A stretch of 64,000 nt of DNA from Liolophura sinensis (Eukaryota; Mollusca; Polyplacophora; Chitonida; Chitonidae), in assembly GCF_032854445.1 (NCBI RefSeq), contig NC_088301.1, positions 51,261,187 through 51,325,186 on the forward strand. The letters are read 5' to 3'. Below the pieces are notes generated by a model that searched no databases, was not told the DNA's origin, and was given only the letters and a program-made list of their open reading frames with translations. Below, in pieces: positions 45,899 through 58,962 of this stretch. Within the stretch, counting starts at the first letter, position 1; the number at the start of each line of letters is the position of its first letter. The position numbers and the translations under genes are program-made.

Positions 45899-48800
45899 CT
45901 ACAATCAATAATGTACACAATAATGTATATTTAATATGTATCTCAACAACTAAACAATCTTAATAGTTTTGCAGACTGAATATCTATGGGAAAATATATT
46001 TCATACTGGCATAATATTAATTTGGTGAAAAAACAAATGCTTGTACATGTACTGGAATATAAAAGTTAGCTCAGGTACACACAAGTTGTTGAACGACTTA
46101 CACTTTCCCCCGAAAAAAATGAAATTTGTGGAAAATGTCATAAAATAATGGATAAAATTTTAAGTCATTAACCATAAATCATAACTAACACAGAAAACAA
46201 TTATAAAATGTACAAAACTTACTTGAAGAGTTTTTTCTCCAAGTACTGATACATTGAAGCAGACTGCGGAACTTCAACAGAAGACATGGCGTATACGTGC
46301 AAGCAGAATATTTTAGAGCCACTAAATCCCACAACGAAGCCCTGCAATAGTAAACACAGTAAAAAGACTTCATCATAATGATGTCAAAGAAAAGTTTATA
46401 AACTGAAAACATGAAATATGTTTTGTAGAGCTTTCGCACACCTAGATAAAATAAGTATGTCACTTAAAACACTGAACAACTCCATCAAGTATTAAATATT
46501 CAATATTAATTATCTCGATACAATATATAATGTTGTCAAATATAGAATGGTGTATGTCATTCATATAACTTTGTACGTCTAACATAATTTTTTAGCACGA
46601 TAGGTCTTGGGGTTTTAAGCCCCCTCAAAGTATATACAAATATGCCTATACTGAAATCTTTCAGCAAAATTATCTCACCTGTAACTTCTGCTGATGCACC
46701 GGAAAATTGCTGGCCTTGATATTGAGAATTCCATTGCCAGAGAAGCACAGCATGTCTTCACAGTGAGTATTCCATGCTACACTGTTTGCATTTGGCTCCT
46801 AGGTGACAAATTCACAAGAAATGCATATTAAAATGCTTAAATATGTTTACAATATATCATTAACAAACAAGCTAAACTAATGTTTTATACTGTTCAGTCA
46901 CAGGAAAAACATGGAAACAAATTTTCAATCATATGTATGCTTTAACACCTGGGATTCTGTGTGTAACGTTTGTCTTTAGGTAATGATGTGATACTTCAGA
47001 TGGCCCCTGTGCACCTGGGTTGGTCTACAGAGAACCTTCAACAAGGTTTACAGCTGTGACAGTCTAACATCACACATGCCGACTACACAGAATGTGCAAC
47101 TCATCACTAGTATCGTATCCTATTATACACATCACTTTCACATATAAAACAGTAAAATACACTCCATAACAATAATTTTGCGTATCTTATGTTTAGCAAA
47201 GAGAGTTTTTGTGAGGTTTGATTGACTACATGTACTTATCAGAAAAAATGAAGCGTACCAAATGTATCGTTTTAAGCCTTCATGTGCTTCTGAAAGGGCA
47301 TTTTAACATTCCAAATTTTAGGTGAAATACAGTTTTCATTATTACTTTAACAGAAAACATTATTATTAGGCTTCCTGGCTGAGAGAGTCGCAGTGCTGGG
47401 ATGCTGCAACTATCAGACCCTTGATCAATGAGGTCTTGTGTTCAAACAGAGAGTTTGCTGTTTTAGCTGCAGCATTAAGTCAGGAGGTTTTTCAGGTACC
47501 TGGCAAAGGCTTTTAATTTACTATGAGAAATCTGGTTTCTTCCACCAATAAACTTCAATCCAGTCAAATTAACAAAACAATCTTCAGCATAGCATTAAAT
47601 ACCAATCATTCAATCAATTATAGGGTAGATATGCTAACCTGAAAGAGCAGATCCTTGGATGTGAGATCGTAAACCAAACAGGTGTTGTTTTCATCTACGA
47701 CTGCTAACTTGGTTCTGCTAGAGCTCAGGTCTAGACACCTAATTGCTGTGTTTTGTTTCAACAAAGCAATAGGGAAGGCATTGTCTACAAATATCTTCAG
47801 AATCTGAAACACAAAGCCAGTATCCAACGTACTAGTTTGTATCTAAAAGTCACAGAATTCAAAGCAATAAAGAACATATATGTAATTGTATTCAGAGAAA
47901 AAACAAAATCATTTGGGCTCCAAAGCGTACATATTTTGTAAGTGTCTGACGAAATAATATTCTTATATTGAACAACACATAAATTAACCCTCTGTACATG
48001 TAATATGCCAATGGTCACAGAACTGTAAAGCAGCCAGAGTGAAATGTTTACACCTATATTTCTCTGTACTCACCTGTCCGTTTTTGAGACCCACAAGCAG
48101 TCCCTCACGCCCAGCTGGTCCACCTATCACTTTGATGTAGCGAATCAGAGACTCCATGGTCCATTCTCGCTCTCTTGCTCCTTGGAAAGATAAACACTGC
48201 AACTTCCTCTCCTGGAAGAAAGAGTCAAAGATTAGTCAATGCAGGCTTCATATGCAGTTACAATGTACATAACATACAGTTGTAGAAGCAGTCCAAGATA
48301 CATGTAGTATTAAAGTTACATTTCCAACAATTTCCACAGGCTTTCTTTCAAGCAGACCTAAGTATGGCATTATAAATATGTGTATAGTATTCAAAGAATT
48401 TCCAAATGCCACATTGGAAACCATACAGATACTACATTTCACAAACTATTTTGACTATGACTAAATTTCTCACTCTGCTTGAGATTTTGTGTTGAATCAG
48501 AATCTTTTCTCTTTGAAATAAATATTTACACATTGCAGCTTTCTGCCACCAAATTATGTCTTACCTGGCAAAGTACGATGTGATTTGAGCATACCACCAG
48601 CAGATTACAGTCGTACTTCTTGTTGATCTTCTCCCTCACTTTGTAATGCATGTCTTCTGAGTCATTAGAGTATAGCTCATACACAACAATTTTGTCAGGC
48701 AGTTGGACCTAAAAATGGCAGTTATGAAATTAAACATACATTTACTTATTTAAAAAACATAGAACATGTGGCTCAAAGACCCAGCTGAATATATTGTTTT

Positions 48801-51800
48801 AAATATTTTCAAACAACATCCACATAGCAAATGCAACTGATGAATATTCATGGTACATGAACTTCCATAATAAAATGTACCTGTATCTAATAAATATCCA
48901 TGTAAATGAAGACCTAAGTGGCAGGTTTCATTTTTTTGGTTACTGGCGGTGTAATTTGATATATTTATTTCTCTTTCTTTACCGCTGTTTAGAACCATGC
49001 TTACAGTGATAAGTTTTCATGTTGCTTTCAATATAATTTCAGTAAATTCAGATAAAATAGATCACATACCGCTAGTCTGTGCTTGTAGATGGCAATTTTC
49101 TTCACTAAATCTCTGCACTTGATTCTCACTGTAACAAAATTCAAAGAAAAATAGTATGATAATTTTGGGTGTTAAATAATTAATGCCAATTGTAAGATTA
49201 ACAAAAAATAGTTAACACAAAGAAGAAGGGCAGTTCAACTTGACATCCTCCAGTGTTACGTACATGTACAATACTTGAAACTACACAACTTCAGATTGCT
49301 GAAATTTATTGTCCCTGAGCTTTCATCACAAAGATCAAGGTGCAAACTTGATCAAAAAGCAAAGTGGGATGTTATTTTTTTTTTTACAATCTATCAATTA
49401 GCTTTGTCTTGACAAAAAATAACTCGCAGTCAAATATGTCCGAGTCAGAAAGTCTTAAATATGACAGATTTCTAAATATAAAAAGTTCTATCAACATTAA
49501 TCCAGTGTGATTATATGCTTTGTCTAATTGAAGCCTTACACAAGGAAGCACTTTCTTTAACACATTCATAAATATTTTTTTTTTACCTTTCTGTTCTGTT
49601 ATAAGATGCTGAATAATTATATCTGTCATGTTATCCCTGAAGGCATATCTGTCTTTGTAAAGTCCATGGACTGTACTGAAAATCAGCTGATAATACGCAA
49701 TTGTCCCATCTTGGCAACCAATAGCCTGTAAATTCACAAAATTGTGGACAATTGTTTCAATGATTACGGGGGATATCATATTTGCTTACAGTATCAAATA
49801 AATATCTCTCACAACTGTTCTGAGATTTGCTGTTGCGAATCACAACACTTTATCTTTGGACAATTGTGAAAAACAGTCACTGAAGTCTGTATGCAATGGC
49901 ATTCTAGAAGTATCCTGCATTCTAAAGGAAAAGCTATGTACTCTCAAATTCACATGAAAGTGAACAATGAAGCTCTTCAGTGTAGTCCTTCACAAAAAGC
50001 TGCATTCCCATAGTTATGATATTGTCATACATCATATCACAATAAAGCATACAGAAGTCTTGGACCCACTTTGTTTATAAATAAACTACTTTTGTCCATC
50101 ACGTACCACATAGTTGGAATCTGGCTTGACAGCAGCACACCACACCCAAGAGTTCTGGTCTCCAATGGTGCCCAGCCTAACCCCCTCCTTGGTATGCAAA
50201 CAGCACTGTTTGTTACTTCCTGCCACAACGACATACTCTCCTTTAGAAAACCAGTTCACACAGGTAGGATCACACCCCAGCACCCGGTCTTTGCCAATCT
50301 GAAACATACACATCCCAAGCATTAGAAGGTCATGTACCAGAACTGGCTTTTACTACTCATACCCCCAAGCAGATCCCCAGATACAAAATCTGATTTCCCC
50401 TTAAACTGATTCCGTTGAAAACGGAAGAAAAATGGTAGAATTTGGTGATCTACTTCACCACAATTGAGCCACTCATGAAAATGTGACGCCAGGGCGGCAC
50501 ATATCCTGCAGCCATGTGAGGCTTCTTGTGTATAACACAGACCATAGGAGACCATCACTATACTTTTACAACTAATTTCAACATTATAATTCCATGCCCA
50601 TGTGTGGCTTGCGACTACAGTAACATAACGATGTATACTGTAAAGTTAAATACAAGGCAAAAAAATACAAATACAAGATACAAGGTATCTCACAGATTGA
50701 GAAAGCATGGACCAGATCTTATGAAAAAACACTTTTCGATTACACAGGACTTGATCATAGTTGCATGAGACTTGCTAATTCAGCCAGGCCTACTAAAAGA
50801 AAACACCAAAGGTCGAGGTTTATATCCCAATATAAAGCCAAACAAAAAGATTTAATGAAGCACAGAAGTTATTAAGTTACATGTTTGTCTGAAACTGCAG
50901 GCTATGACACCGACTGCTGGGAGTTGCTAATCTTTGCCATGGAATAACCACTAGGCTACAGGGCAGCCATCCAGCTCAGTTCACATCTTGCCTACAGACT
51001 GCTGTGTGCGCGTGAGATACCACTGCATGTCGTACCTTGAATCAAGTGATAGGAACCCACACAAAATTTAAATGTATATTTCCAGTTACAAATCACTGTT
51101 TCCATTGAATATAATTTCCCTACTTATTTTTGATGGTAATACTTTTTGAAAACATGACAGATTGGCTCAACTGCTACTTTCACCAGTGCTGAGCGACAAA
51201 CTGTTCTTGTCACTGCCACTCACAATCCAAATGCATGGTTCCTCCTGTCTGGACTTTGCCATCGACTGCAAAACCGTGCCAAATTTTCCACTGGTACTAC
51301 CATGCTCCCAAAGATGTCCAATTTGTGTCAGACAACAGTGGCTGGTGTGTGAGCAGAAATTGGTTGTTGTATTGCCAAGTCGCTATGCTGTACCGGTAAA
51401 TGTTTTTCAGCAATCTAATGCAACTCATCTTTCAAAATAATTATTATAAAACTGTTTTAATTATGTGATTTTCAGGGTGCTAATTAAGAGGGCAATACAT
51501 TGCTGGCAGGTCTTTGTGGCATGAAGTCACTCTGCCAGGGATCCACCGCTGACAAGATAGGGGAATTGTCCAACTTTGATGTTTTTTTTTTTTTATGGAA
51601 TTAGATGTGTAGTTCACAAACTATTTTTTAAACTGCGGTTTAATACAGAGATGCATACCATAAACATTGTGTCTAGGGAACGTTTAGAGTAAAAATAGTC
51701 TTTGGGGATCTCCTTTAACCATCCAGATTCAACATGAGCACAGTGATACTACCAAATAACAGAAATACTTCTGGATTTTCAAATGTGCTTGGTTGCTGTC

Positions 51801-54800
51801 GCCTCCCCTGGTACCATGGATGTCATGTATTCACTAAATGTGTACAAAGCTTCAATCATGTAGTTGATGAACTATGTACAATATGATGAATTCATAAATG
51901 AGAGTTTTATACCAACATTAAAATAATGTGTGTGGATCATAACTGTGAGAAATAAGAATCATTTAATTCTTTAAGGTGATATGATCTAGTGAGGTGTATC
52001 CAAAAATTCACAACAAACCTGCTTTCCAGAGAGCTGATAAAACGACAGTTTCTGTCCCCAATCTGCCACTGCCAAAACATCATAAGCCTCATCTCTGTGG
52101 GAGGAAAATTCCAGATCACATTTTAACAAGTCATAAAATGAGTTATGATCCAGATCTAACTGAATTAAATTTCCATGAAAATTTGCACAAACATTTCTTT
52201 TATTTGTTCATTTGTTTATTTATTTATTTGATTGGTGTTTAATGCCATACCTAAGAAGATTTCACTTATATGACAGTGAAGATTTCTTTTATAACTCACT
52301 TCTAACTGCAACTCTACATTAATAATGTCCTTCATCAACTACAATACAAATGTTTTTTCCCCAGCTAAAAATCAGTTTTAGTTAGTTCATAGTAGACAAT
52401 GACATACCTGTATTTTCCAAACATTTATTTGTTCCTTTCCTTTTTTTTAAACATAAATCATATACTGAATCACATATTGATTATATATCTTTATATGTAT
52501 TATATTCTTTCAGATCTTCCCATACTTGAACACAAACAGTGAATGTGCCTACGTGTGAATAGGTCAATAGGACTCCTTATGATGACTTAAAATTGCTGTG
52601 CTGTTCAGAATCTGTGGCCATCCAACTCATGGCTTACAACATGAACAACTGATTTATCAAATATAAAAAAAAAGAGAAAGAACCAGAAAAAAAGCCAAAA
52701 ATGAAAACATGCTGGTATCAAAATTATACCATAAATTTTCTCAATACAGGTGAAAATTTAGCATATTTAACACATTCATTTAATTTCTGTATACCTGCAG
52801 TTTCGAGATTTTCCATACATACAACTGAAAGAAATTTCATAAAATGTGTAAAAATTCAACATTACCTCTTACTTAATATTCAACAAAACTTACAAGGGCA
52901 TGTTAGAACAATGTGTACTATTACCATATAAATAAAAAATAATTCTCTCCTGATCTAGCTACCTCAATGCTCATGATATACATGCATGTGGCAATTTAAC
53001 ATCTTTGACTGCATGCTACAAATGAATTGAGAAACTATCACTAACATACCTGACAAAATTTTTGACTGTTGTAAATTCTGTTAATGTAATTTTTCCTCAG
53101 GGACAGATGTACGCAAATGCTAATTCAGATAAATAAATCCATGAATGATTACAATCCATGAATGATTACAATCCACTCATGACTACAGTCTAAACTTAAA
53201 TCAGTACTCATCTGTACATCTGTAATGATAAAAGAGGACTTGAAAGGCACTGGTAAATTCCAGTTACACTTAAAAGGCAAGGGTTTTCCTTCTCTTCAAA
53301 CTCTGCTTCTGTTTTTAACGATTATAACTAATTGCAAGCCTGAAATAACATTTCAACTGATTACATGTAATGGACACTGGATAAACAATATACAAGGAAA
53401 TATTATCATAGTAACTAAACCTTGACAGGGAATGTGGCTGAAGTTGTACTCTTTGACTAACACAGAATCAGAGTCGACTACCAAAACAAACCAAACCAAA
53501 ATACATTTCCGGGATAGTTGACCTGATTGTTTCTGGGAATTTTAGAGCCAAGCAGCTCAATACATACAATTGGAAATGGTGTTTACAAGGTATATGCTTT
53601 ATATGACTGAAGATAGGACCAGGGAAATGACTGTTGATCCAGAAATACATCCCAGAAGCTTTACAACAACAACAACAATCTGCTATGATAAAGTCCAGTC
53701 AAATCCTTTGGTCAATGCAAATTATGTTGATTAGATATAATGTCATTGCATCAGGATTTGGGTCTGTTTTGGCAGAGGTACAAGTAGAACAAAGAGTTTT
53801 ACTATTCTAAAGGCTATTGAGAGTAAAGAAGTGGCTGGAGAATTACTAAGAGGTAATACTTTGCATCACACTTTTCTTATACATGTAAAAGAACGTAAGA
53901 AAAGAATGCAAAATTCTGATTTACTCACTTGCTTGGGTTCCAGGATATGGACCATACAGGACCACCAGGCCGCTCAATCTTCACCTTCTCCTCCCCGGAC
54001 TGAAAGAAAAGAAGATTTCAGAAGATTAAAACATAACATAGAGACGATGAAGAGCTACAGAAAATTTTAACCTCTGATAATACTCTCTGCAACGATGACC
54101 AATGGAAGGTGTCCCAAACAGTACAGCTATAAATATGTGTGTAAGTATAGACTAATTTTTTCTTTTAAATTCAAATTGAATTTCACTTGCTTTGTGCCAT
54201 ACCTTCACACATTCGAATATAGCCATTACTCACCTCAAAAAGAAACACATGAAGCATAAAACAACAAAATATACAGGTATGTACATACAACCCTTATTTT
54301 AGTGACCTTAACATATTGATGTCTTTATCGATAATAAGAATTAGTACATTTTCCCTTTAAGCCAAGTTTATCAAACATTTTCTGAAAATATTTTTGGAGG
54401 TTCTTGTATCTTACCTTATTTCTGATGGTCACAAACCCTGTGAACAATCCCAAGGCTAGGTACTGCCCATCATTTGTCCAACTGCAGCTTGTTATCCGTG
54501 CTCCAACCTTGTGTTTGTTTACAGACTTTTGTTCAGGTGACCAAAGGCCTAGAAAACAACAATATATCTAAGAGGGTACTAACTGTAACAAAAACAGCAG
54601 TGCGGTTTTGAGATACTTAACAAGTTGATACACGTATGAGAATTAAAGTTTAATATAGACAGTAACAAAGAGACAATGTATTTAAAGGACAAAAAAGCAC
54701 CTGGCTAAAACATATTTCCATTGAAAGCAAGATACTCAAGCTTTTCCAAAAATATCATGCTTTATTATTTTAATGAGATATCACAGAATAACATGTAGAA

Positions 54801-57800
54801 CAAAATGACAATATTCCACAAATGGCTGGTGTGAATTGAGGCATACATCTTGAGAATTTTCTCCAATCCAACACGTTGCTATCAGATTGTGCAACCAATG
54901 CTGTGACATGGCCTTTACCCATTCACCCCATGAAGTGACATATGATAACACAGAACTTTTAATAGGGGTCAAAATCACCACCACAACCCCTCCTGAGGCT
55001 GCAACCTGAACGGGGAATACCGCAGCCATGCATCTGCAGACTTTAAACACGGTAGTTGGAGTTCCTTGTAAATGATATAGCAGGCCTTCTGCATTAACAG
55101 TTCAAGAGGGGGAAGAAACATCCTTTCAGCATGTCCAAATTTCCAAGACAGCTATTTATGACTTGGGCCACCATCGCCGAAGTTCACAACTTTTATCTGC
55201 TACAGACTACTGCTTAGGCAATTATGTGGAAAATACCTTTGATGTTAGAGAGCTAGAGTAATTGTGACGTCCCCTAGCCCTTGATAATGGAGACGTGCTA
55301 AAGCTGTGTCAAGACGAAGTTTCATTAACCTTTCACTGGGCTGAAAAAAATCTAAAAATATTTAATGTGGTTTTGAGATACTTAGAATCTTTTGGCTTTC
55401 ATGGCACATTAACAGTAGTCAGGTGCTGTCTCTCACAGAAATTCTAAACAATTCATGTGACATGATAATGTACCATACTGATTTCTGTTCACAAGTGTTT
55501 TCTTTAACAAACATACTCACCAAAATCAGTACATGCACAGCTGGCTAACTGGTGGCTGATTGGGTTGTACGCCATACACTGTATTGCATCATTATGGCTT
55601 AAAATTAAAAAAGATTCCATTTATTCAGTATTTTAGAATTACATCACTGAAATGTCAGAGCAAGACACATACTGTAGAGTTACCAAATCTGAAGTTTCAT
55701 ACCAGCTTATTCCACTTCAGGTTATTTTCAACATGTGGGTATCCAACATACATGTTTAGACCCTATGATGTAAAAAGTAAGTATTTCCAAATACCCTATC
55801 CTGGCAGACCACAGAAATTCAGATAAATTACATCTATATCCAAACATGAAAATTTAAAGGCCAGTAACAGGAAGAGGTGATATTTCGACCCTCTGAAGTA
55901 CATGTCAAAATTTAACTTTCTCTCAGGCACAAGCATTGACAGCACTGTACATGGGACTTACGTGTATTTCAAGATTCCTTCCAGTTTACTTGTCCAGATT
56001 ATAACGCTCTTGTCAGCAGAGCCTGAAGCAAAACGCTTTCCATCTCTGGCATAAGTTACACAATAAACTGTATCTTTGTGTCCCTTCAGAGGTTGAATGA
56101 GCGTTCCATCTGTTGCATCATACACCAGAACCCGGTTACCAGCAGCGACCACAACCTGGCTTCCGTCTGGTTTGAAACACAGATCCCAAATGCTGAAAAA
56201 AAAAGCAATGCTGGTTCATTACTTTGTTATAATTGTTATATTAAAACTGCCATCGTGAGAAAAAAATACATCTTATCATCTGAACATTTGTTTAGTCTTC
56301 TTTTGAAAAAAAAAAAAGAAACAAAAAAAACCCATAAAACAATAACAGGTATCATTAATTCTTGAATAATAATTCAGGGCATGTAGAAATTTGTCCTGAT
56401 GATACATGAAAAAGAGGAAACTATCTCACACACCTCATCAGTTTGTCATATTTAGCACTTCTATACAATGTGAAATGTTTCAAGTGCACTGTGATTGATC
56501 ACTAAAAACCAGACAGGCACAGGCAAAAGTAGACAGACTGATCTGGATACAAAACCAATGTCAGAGTACGCTAATGCAGTTAAGGTTGCCTGCCCTTGTC
56601 AAATAACTTTGATTATTGAGCATTCAAAGAATCTTTGGCCCATGCATCCTTGGAAATTGATGATCAATGCTGTGCTTGGTGGAAACTGACAGACGAAAAA
56701 TGTAAAGGAGCATGTGTTGCTGCTAAATAATGCAACATATGCATTCCACAGGTAAGTTTTGTTTCGAACACCCTTGGCTCCCTAAATGCCAAGGGAAATG
56801 TATCAGATTTAGTTCGCACTCTGATGCTGGTTTGGAATCATCACTGGCTAAACAGACAAAGGTAACCACATATGAATCTCGGATTAAACAAAATGGTTTT
56901 CAGTGGCAGTCACGAGATCTTGAAAAAATCCAGCTCAAAACATCATGAGCTCTCTGACTTTGGCTCAGTGTGTTATTTTAGAGTTCTGACATTCAACAAA
57001 GCACTGAGAACATACATATCAAAACACAAAATCAAACAGAAAAACTAAATTTTGAATACTACCTTCATAATTTACTACCCTCACCAATGACAGTCTTATA
57101 GACACATTAATGTTGAAGGTACAAAGCGGCTCAAAAATGAGAGTCATTTTGAAAGGTGACTTGATCTATATGCAGTTTCTGAAATGTAACCGTGAATTTT
57201 TGGAGTTGAACACATGCACTGAAAACTAGTATGACATGTTCATTGTCATCTGTTGGCACAGTTTCAATCTCTATAATCCAAACAAGGAGGACATGAAGTC
57301 AGAACTTGATTTTTTAGAGCAGGTAAGTGTTACCATGAGCACGAACATCTTTGAAGCCAGTTCCAGAGGGGGTAACATTTGGGAATGTGTGGCAGTTTTT
57401 TGGCGAGAACGGCATGGATGCATGTCTATATCTAGATGGGCTATGTCTGGCTATGCAATCGTTTGACGATATCTTTGTTATAGCACATAATCTGACCTTG
57501 ACCTAATGCTTGTCAGATATAAAACAGATCTGACCAAAATCATTTTCACAGCGTTCTCCATTTCAAAATATGAAGTTACTTGCTTGTCAAGTATGCTGAG
57601 GATGTCAGCACAGCTGGTTGCTTTTCTTTTTTTTTTTTTTTTTTGACCAGAACTTGAAGCAGATATTGTGATAAGCTGGATGACATGCTGCAGCTCCATT
57701 TAGCATGATTAAAAGTTAAGTGTATATGACACTTGTGATGTAAGAACAAGTGAAAATGTAAATGGGAGAAAAAGAGATTGTTCAAAATGACCTTACCAGG

Positions 57801-58419
57801 CAAAAAACTGTGGATGAGACGAGAATGACTGTAAGTGCTTTGATGTAAGTGAAGCAAGAAGATAAGGTGGGTAATTCAGCATTAGGAATGTTGTTTGGAA
57901 ACTCTAATCATTCTAAATGCCGCGAATTCTCACTTGAACCGCAGCATGCCATCAGTTTTTCCTTCAAACGTCGTGACAAACTGCCACAGCAACAGCACCA
58001 TGTTTTTAAATAGAGAGCGCTCTGGCTTTGGTTTGGGGCCTTACCCAGCAGTAACAAAATTTTGTTAAAGCTAACATAAGACCAATGTTGGGCTATTTCA
58101 CTCGTGGAGTTACATTAAGAGATGTGACGACATAGCTATATACAAACGTATTTACAAGTAATCCATCTGAAAACAACAAGCATGAACTTGACTATAGAAT
58201 TAAACTATATTTATAAAAGGAAAACAAGACAACATGTGTTGTTGTTGCAGGTCGCACATTAACGATATACGACAGTCTAGGGGGAAAAAACAAACAAAAG
58301 CAAAACAGAAACGAAATGAAACCCAAAACGCGAAGAATATTGGGAAGACCGATAATTTACCATTGTTCTACTTTCTCCCTATCGTGGACTTGATCAAGCC
58401 AGGTTGGTACAGCCCTCAT
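37562..58419 (-). CDS. IFT122: Intraflagellar transport protein 122 (IFT-A subunit), 28 coding exons
   Basis: The complete coding region can be assembled from 28 exons whose phases all close: 3567 nt, 1188 residues, close to vertebrate IFT122 (about 1180-1240). IFT122 is a core subunit of the IFT-A complex, which drives retrograde transport in cilia and helps membrane receptors enter them. The N-terminal half carries WD40 repeats and the C-terminal half a TPR-like helical solenoid ending in Cys pairs. Identity is unmistakable from blocks such as [53 protein letters not shown] and [16 protein letters not shown]. The start (58419, MRAV-TW) matches the conserved MRAVLTW opening of relatives. The first intron is the longest (2.2 kb). 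One intron uses a GC donor. I see no frame break. Exon lists are in the next two entries. It faces a rightward ORF across about 180 bp. Confidence 0.97.
39160..39367 (+). repeat. Possible diverged SINE in IFT122 intron 24
   Basis: The stretch ends with ATTCAACAACAATCACATAA followed by (ATAA)n, resembling SINE tails in this window (GCGTTAAACAATAATGAAAT). The body has GGTTTCCTAAACCC but no clear tRNA head. Tentative. Confidence 0.35.
44934..45046. repeat. 115-bp interspersed repeat, copy 1 (IFT122 intron 16)
   Basis: It shares GTGATACTTCAGATGGCCCC, TGTGCACCTG, TTGGTCTACA, GAACCTTCA and CACAGAATGTGCAACTCATC with a copy in intron 12 at about 46988-47110, in the same orientation. The family is not recognised. 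Confidence 0.8.
45615..45639. repeat. (AAT)n microsatellite in IFT122 intron 15
   Basis: About eight AAT trinucleotides in a row. Confidence 0.95.
46223..58419 (-). CDS. IFT122: IFT122 coding exons 1-14: WD40 half (residues 1-574)
   Basis: Exons in order: 58361-58419, 55962-56192, 55521-55597, 54415-54548, 53929-53999, 52019-52094, 50107-50298, 49587-49725, 49070-49128, 48565-48708, 48074-48211, 47639-47803, 46679-46798, 46223-46341. Exons 1-6 (residues 1-216) form the first beta-propeller, with [20 protein letters not shown] and [16 protein letters not shown] as clear WD40 blades. Exons 7-14 make the second propeller ([51 protein letters not shown]). The acidic insert known from a longer human isoform between exons 5 and 6 is absent: the frame passes directly from WNPSK to DEAYDVLAV. 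Introns 12 and 16 each contain a copy of one 115-bp repeat. Confidence 0.95.
46988..47110. repeat. 115-bp interspersed repeat, copy 2 (IFT122 intron 12)
   Basis: Same orientation and block order as the copy at 44934-45046, about 85-90 percent alike by eye. No ORF and no tail. Confidence 0.8.
47375..47575 (+). repeat. Possible tRNA-headed SINE in IFT122 intron 12
   Basis: TGGCTGAGAGAGTCGCAGTG could be an A-box region and GTGTTCAAAC a weak B box 60 nt later, followed by unique DNA without a clear A-rich tail. Tentative. Confidence 0.3.
50895..51000 (-). repeat. Possible tRNA-like SINE head in IFT122 intron 6
   Basis: On the minus strand CCCTGTAGCCTAGTGGTTAT matches the D-arm/A-box pattern of tRNA-derived repeats, but I find no convincing B box. 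Tentative. Confidence 0.3.
52208..52282 (-). repeat. SINE 3'-end fragment, reversed, in IFT122 intron 5
   Basis: (TTTA)n followed by TTTGATTGGTGTTTAATGCC and AAGATTTCACTTATATGACA matches the reversed 3' end of the main SINE family. Confidence 0.75.
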
Positions 58420-58600
58420 CTTTACGGTATCTACTGAAAACAAACATTCACAAATATTTGGAATGCAGTTCCGCCGCTAAGCATGCGCACAAGACAAAAG
58501 CGGTGCGCGTATAAAGTTTTTAAGAAAAAGAAGACAAAAAAAATATTTACGTCCATGAACACCTGACAAAAATATTTTAGCATGTTTTTAAAATGCATGT
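58420..58600. promoter_or_regulatory. Candidate bidirectional promoter of IFT122 and a rightward ORF
   Basis: This 180-bp gap separates the IFT122 start codon (minus) from a rightward ORF. It is richer in CpG than its surroundings. GCATGCGCAC at 58481-58490 resembles an NRF1 half-palindrome and GTATAAAG at 58509-58516 is TATA-like on the plus strand. I did not find a clear RFX X-box, which many ciliary genes carry. Confidence 0.35.
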
Positions 58601-58962
58601 ATGTACGATATTTTCATCTTTAAAGTATTTGCACAGATCTGTAATGCAGTGCATCACGCATCAGTACTAAGCGGAAGAAAGACACCTAAAGCTCCTTTAG
58701 ACGTAGAAGAGTTCGTTTGCACTTATCATAAATTGATTGATTTACACACAAAAGAAAATGAGCCGGTAATTGGATATTGTTGTTTGGTGAGTATTTTAAT
58801 CTGAGGTACTTTTGTATGAAGTATCATTTTAGTTCAAGGCCGGTTGAATGGCCCAGTGGAATCAGAGAGTCCAAGGAAGAACGTTTCATAGTTGACAAGG
58901 CCAAGGAAAAATCCAGGAAATACGGCGCTCACGTGACTTTGTTTCGCTTTCCCGTCATTTAG
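58601..58962 (+). CDS. Unrecognised short rightward gene or gene remnant opposite IFT122
   Basis: Piece 1 is open from ATG 58601 to 58786, where TTG|GTGAGT is a good donor. It reads AQICNAVHHASVLSGRKTPK and DVEEFVCTYHKLIDLHTKEN, with normal-looking amino-acid use. After 46 bp, TTTTAG at 58827-58832 is a good acceptor, and the frame beginning at 58834 reads RPVEWPSGIRESKEERF, then KAKEKSRKYGAHVTLF, to a TAG at about 58960. The two parts are one base out of phase across the apparent 46-bp intron, so a single missing or extra base, a different exon set, or a dead gene must be assumed. A CAG acceptor at 58630-58632 could also start piece 1 as an internal exon. I recognise no family. Confidence 0.35.
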
